Notes under the pieces: model-generated
What the model saw: only the letters and a program-made list of their open reading frames with translations
The model's database searches: none
Told to the model about the DNA's origin: nothing
Program-made: the position numbers and the translations under genes
Shown: positions 5,229 to 7,161 of the stretch, piece by piece
Numbering within the stretch: position 1 is the first letter of the stretch
How the letters are laid out: each line of letters begins with the position of its first letter
Assembly (NCBI GenBank): GCA_025356185.1
Contig: JANXUN010000679.1
Location: 1-7,161, forward strand
DNA: 7,161 nt
Origin: Gemmatimonadaceae bacterium
GTDB lineage: Bacteria; Gemmatimonadota; Gemmatimonadetes; Gemmatimonadales; Gemmatimonadaceae
Direction of reading: 5' to 3'

Positions 5229-6881
5229 TTACGGCCGAATGCCAAACGACACACTCCACAACTCCCTGATACCGCTCGGCTGCAGTCTCTTAGACACAAT
5301 CGACAGCGGCGAGGTCCGTTCGGCGCGGACCCTCACGAACGCTACTGCACCTCGAACGGGCACGCTACCGGAAAGCCAAACCGCAGAGGCGCGCGCCTCT
5401 GCGACCTCATAGGCGATGGCAGGCGCGAGCATCCGTTGATACACCGGGTCGCGAGCGGCCGCTGGAACAGCCCCGGACGGTGACGTTCGCGCGGTTGATG
5501 CGCCGATTGCGAGCGCGGCGGTGCCGAATCGCCGAGCCACTTCTCCACTCGCGAACGGAATCGGCGCGTCAACCGCCGTGCCGATTAGCGCCACGTAATC
5601 TGTTCGATGCGACTCGAACCGTGTCGCGCCGCCGGTCACAGCCACCGACCACAGCGGTGTCAGCGTGACGCGCACGTCAGCTTCAATGGCAGACCGGGCA
5701 TCGTCGCCGACCACCGCGATGCCGTTCAGATCCAATCGCGACGCCTGTCCCGTCAACGACTCGCGCGCGCCTACAATCGTCGCGCGCACACGCGGTCCGA
5801 ATTCACGCTGCAGCATAACGCGTGCTTCGTGGCCCGTTGCGCGCCACGTGTCGATAGGATGCACCGCCTGCGAGGTCACGTTCCACGAATCTTCGGCGCG
5901 ATCTCCCGATTCGTACGTGGCAACGACGTGCGTTTCGAACGCCGTGAAATCCACCGACCCGCCAAGCGCCGTCGCGCGCTTATCGACGCGTATGAAAACT
6001 GGAATGGTGGGATCTACACGACCGCCAACAGGCTCATCGAGTCCGCGCACGTAGTACACGAATGTCGAGAGCGGATTGGAGTTGAGGAGATTTGTTTCGT
6101 TCGGCTCTGCCCAACGATAGAAACCGGTCACTCGAAGCCCAAACCACGGGAGTGCCCGCTCAATGCCAAGCATCACGCCAGGTGTCGCAGCGCGTCCGGT
6201 GCGGCGAAGAGGAAAATCGACCGAGTTATGCTCGCGCGTATCAATTCCCGCCGACACACCGACACCGAACTCGCCGAGACGCAGCCCAAGAGCGCCTTCG
6301 AGCCGCGCACGCGAACGCTGCATTGGCGGACGCACAGAATCAGTCGTGACGAACGGCGTGGATGCATAGGGCGCAACGCGCTCAGCGAACGACGATTCGC
6401 TGTTTGATTCGTGATCAACGATGAATCGCCCCATGACGAAGCCCCGCGCACCAACGGGCGACCAGCCTATGCCCGACACGCCAGACACATGACTGTCGGT
6501 GACGTCAAGCGGTCGACGAAAATCGCCACTCTCTCCCGATGCGCGTACTGTGAGCTCACCGAACGAGATCGAGTCACCTCGCAGCCGTGGACGCAAGTCG
6601 CGCGCGAGTGCTGCAGGCGAACCTGCCAAGGTGAATGCACCGGCTATTGGCGGTGGCGCGTCGAGCAGTCCGGGTGAAAGCGGCGCACGCGTCAATCCAC
6701 GCGAAATGTCTGTGATGGGTCGAAGCGGCGACCACGCACCGAGCCACGACACCGTTCCGCTTGAATTGGCTCCGTTGATGTCGACCGCACGCGCCCACGC
6801 CGACGGCGGCGTGTCCTGCGCGTACGCGACTGACGCTGCGAACAACAAGGCGCACCCGGTGATACTCGTACCCGTGATCAC
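5229..6881 (-). CDS. Secreted outer-membrane beta-barrel protein, DUF6850-like companion of the TonB receptor
   Basis: 550 residues from a GTG start at 6881 to TAA. The signal peptide is clear: hydrophobic residues 7-19 and a cleavage site AYA before Q22. The rest is rich in short alternating stretches of polar and hydrophobic or aromatic residues typical of barrel strands, such as FGVGVSAGID, LRVTGFYRWAE, ARVMLQREF and WSVAVTGGATRFE. It ends in LWSVSFGIRP, a closing-strand-like terminus. There is no plug domain or TonB box, so it is not itself a TonB receptor. Position between a TonB-dependent receptor and DUF4876 genes, plus size, suggest the DUF6850 barrel family known from the same setting in Bacteroidota. 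That name rests on context more than on a motif I can point to. The GTG start overlaps the receptor stop in a GTGA junction, so it is translationally coupled. Function may be assembly or passage of the same substrate. Confidence 0.8.
   Translation of the reverse strand: MITGTSITGCALLFAASVAYAQDTPPSAWARAVDINGANSSGTVSWLGAWSPLRPITDISRGLTRAPLSPGLLDAPPPIAGAFTLAGSPAALARDLRPRLRGDSISFGELTVRASGESGDFRRPLDVTDSHVSGVSGIGWSPVGARGFVMGRFIVDHESNSESSFAERVAPYASTPFVTTDSVRPPMQRSRARLEGALGLRLGEFGVGVSAGIDTREHNSVDFPLRRTGRAATPGVMLGIERALPWFGLRVTGFYRWAEPNETNLLNSNPLSTFVYYVRGLDEPVGGRVDPTIPVFIRVDKRATALGGSVDFTAFETHVVATYESGDRAEDSWNVTSQAVHPIDTWRATGHEARVMLQREFGPRVRATIVGARESLTGQASRLDLNGIAVVGDDARSAIEADVRVTLTPLWSVAVTGGATRFESHRTDYVALIGTAVDAPIPFASGEVARRFGTAALAIGASTARTSPSGAVPAAARDPVYQRMLAPAIAYEVAEARASAVWLSGSVPVRGAVAFVRVRAERTSPLSIVSKRLQPSGIRELWSVSFGIRP
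5382..5403. repeat. Perfect 22-base palindrome inside the barrel gene
   Basis: The half-site CGCAGAGGCGC is followed directly by its exact reverse complement. In the mRNA it can form a nine-base-pair GC-rich stem with a GCGC loop, about 150 bases before the barrel stop codon. It encodes residues in EVAEARASAVW. No U-run follows, so it is not a standard terminator. Confidence 0.8.
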
Positions 6882-7161
6882 TTGGCACCGCCAAACAGTT
6901 CGGCAGTTGGAATCGTCAGCTCGGCGCCAAAGCGAGTCGATGGTAATGATCGAACGACACCACTCGATCCAAACGTGAAGAACTTGTCAGTCACGTTAAA
7001 TACATAGAACGACAATCGACCCGTCTGACCGAGTGATTTGGCTACCTGCAGCGACATCACCCAATCGTCGGGCGATGTTGAAGTGCCGCTGCCAACAGCC
7101 GGTCTGCGCTTTCGAAGGTCCGCGAATTCTGGTTTGAGTTTATCGGACTCAAGAACCGGTG
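6878..7161 (-). CDS. TonB-dependent outer-membrane receptor, C-terminal end only
   Basis: The reading frame enters from the window edge and gives 93 complete codons before TGA at 6880-6878. The segment DDWVMSLQVAKSLGQTGRLS, followed by FYVFNVTDK and later STRFGAELTIP, is the typical last three strands of a TonB-dependent receptor barrel. The aromatic and Asn-x-x-Asp pattern before the final strand is characteristic. About ten extra residues (TAELFGGAK) follow the last strand. Plug, TonB box and signal peptide lie outside the window. The receptor would import a ligand across the outer membrane using TonB energy. Its coupling to the barrel and lipoprotein genes suggests they serve one transport complex. 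An ATG-like internal start near 7057 is only part of this longer frame. Confidence 0.85.
   Translation of the reverse strand, partial: PVLESDKLKPEFADLRKRRPAVGSGTSTSPDDWVMSLQVAKSLGQTGRLSFYVFNVTDKFFTFGSSGVVRSLPSTRFGAELTIPTAELFGGAK

Noticed and set aside
5607..6407. Plus-strand open frame of 266 codons opposite the barrel gene
   Set aside because: Its product is Arg/Cys/His-rich without any domain pattern, the antisense shadow typical of GC-rich coding DNA; the minus frame has a signal peptide and barrel strands.

Overview
The window looks like a chromosomal segment of a GC-rich, Gram-negative-type bacterium. The best guess is Gemmatimonadota or a relative. The reasons are the outer-membrane inventory (TonB-dependent receptor, second beta-barrel, two lipoproteins), Ala/Arg-rich proteins, and lipoprotein N-termini in which the cysteine is followed by a Thr/Pro-rich 'PPTDTTKPP' linker. 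This is an inference from style; no marker gene is present. Every supported gene lies on the minus strand, so the biological reading order is from position 7161 down to 1. Gene density is high, with no gene-free stretch longer than about 72 bases.

Region A (7161 to 2496) reads as a tight outer-membrane operon. It holds the C-terminal end of a TonB-dependent receptor, a 550-residue secreted beta-barrel protein coupled to it by a GTGA overlap, and two adjacent DUF4876-type lipoproteins with gaps of 16 and 14 bases. The lipoproteins are about 69% identical over residues 1-340 and clearly arose by tandem duplication. Receptor, companion barrel and DUF4876 lipoprotein form a grouping also known in Bacteroidota. 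The natural reading is a surface capture and import complex, with substrate unknown. A perfect 22-base palindrome sits inside the 3' end of the barrel gene.

Region B (2446 to 1697) encodes a SAM hydrolase (SAM hydroxide adenosyltransferase, former DUF62) with its Asp-Arg-His triad intact. It may be the last gene of the operon or an independent neighbour.

Region C (1659 to 499) is a small toxin-antitoxin-like island. It has a ribbon-helix-helix VapB-type antitoxin without a VapC, a 90-residue helical protein, and a Pol-beta-fold nucleotidyltransferase-like protein overlapping it by 11 bases. In front lies a good candidate sigma-70 promoter placed so that the transcript would start on the A of the antitoxin ATG (leaderless). 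Two perfect small palindromes cover its -35/spacer and its -10/start.

Region D (498 to 1) is the N-terminal 166 residues of an FkbM-family methyltransferase with a membrane anchor. It begins at a GTG directly abutting the nucleotidyltransferase stop codon and runs off the window. No RNA genes, CRISPR arrays, transposases or convincing rho-independent terminators were seen.
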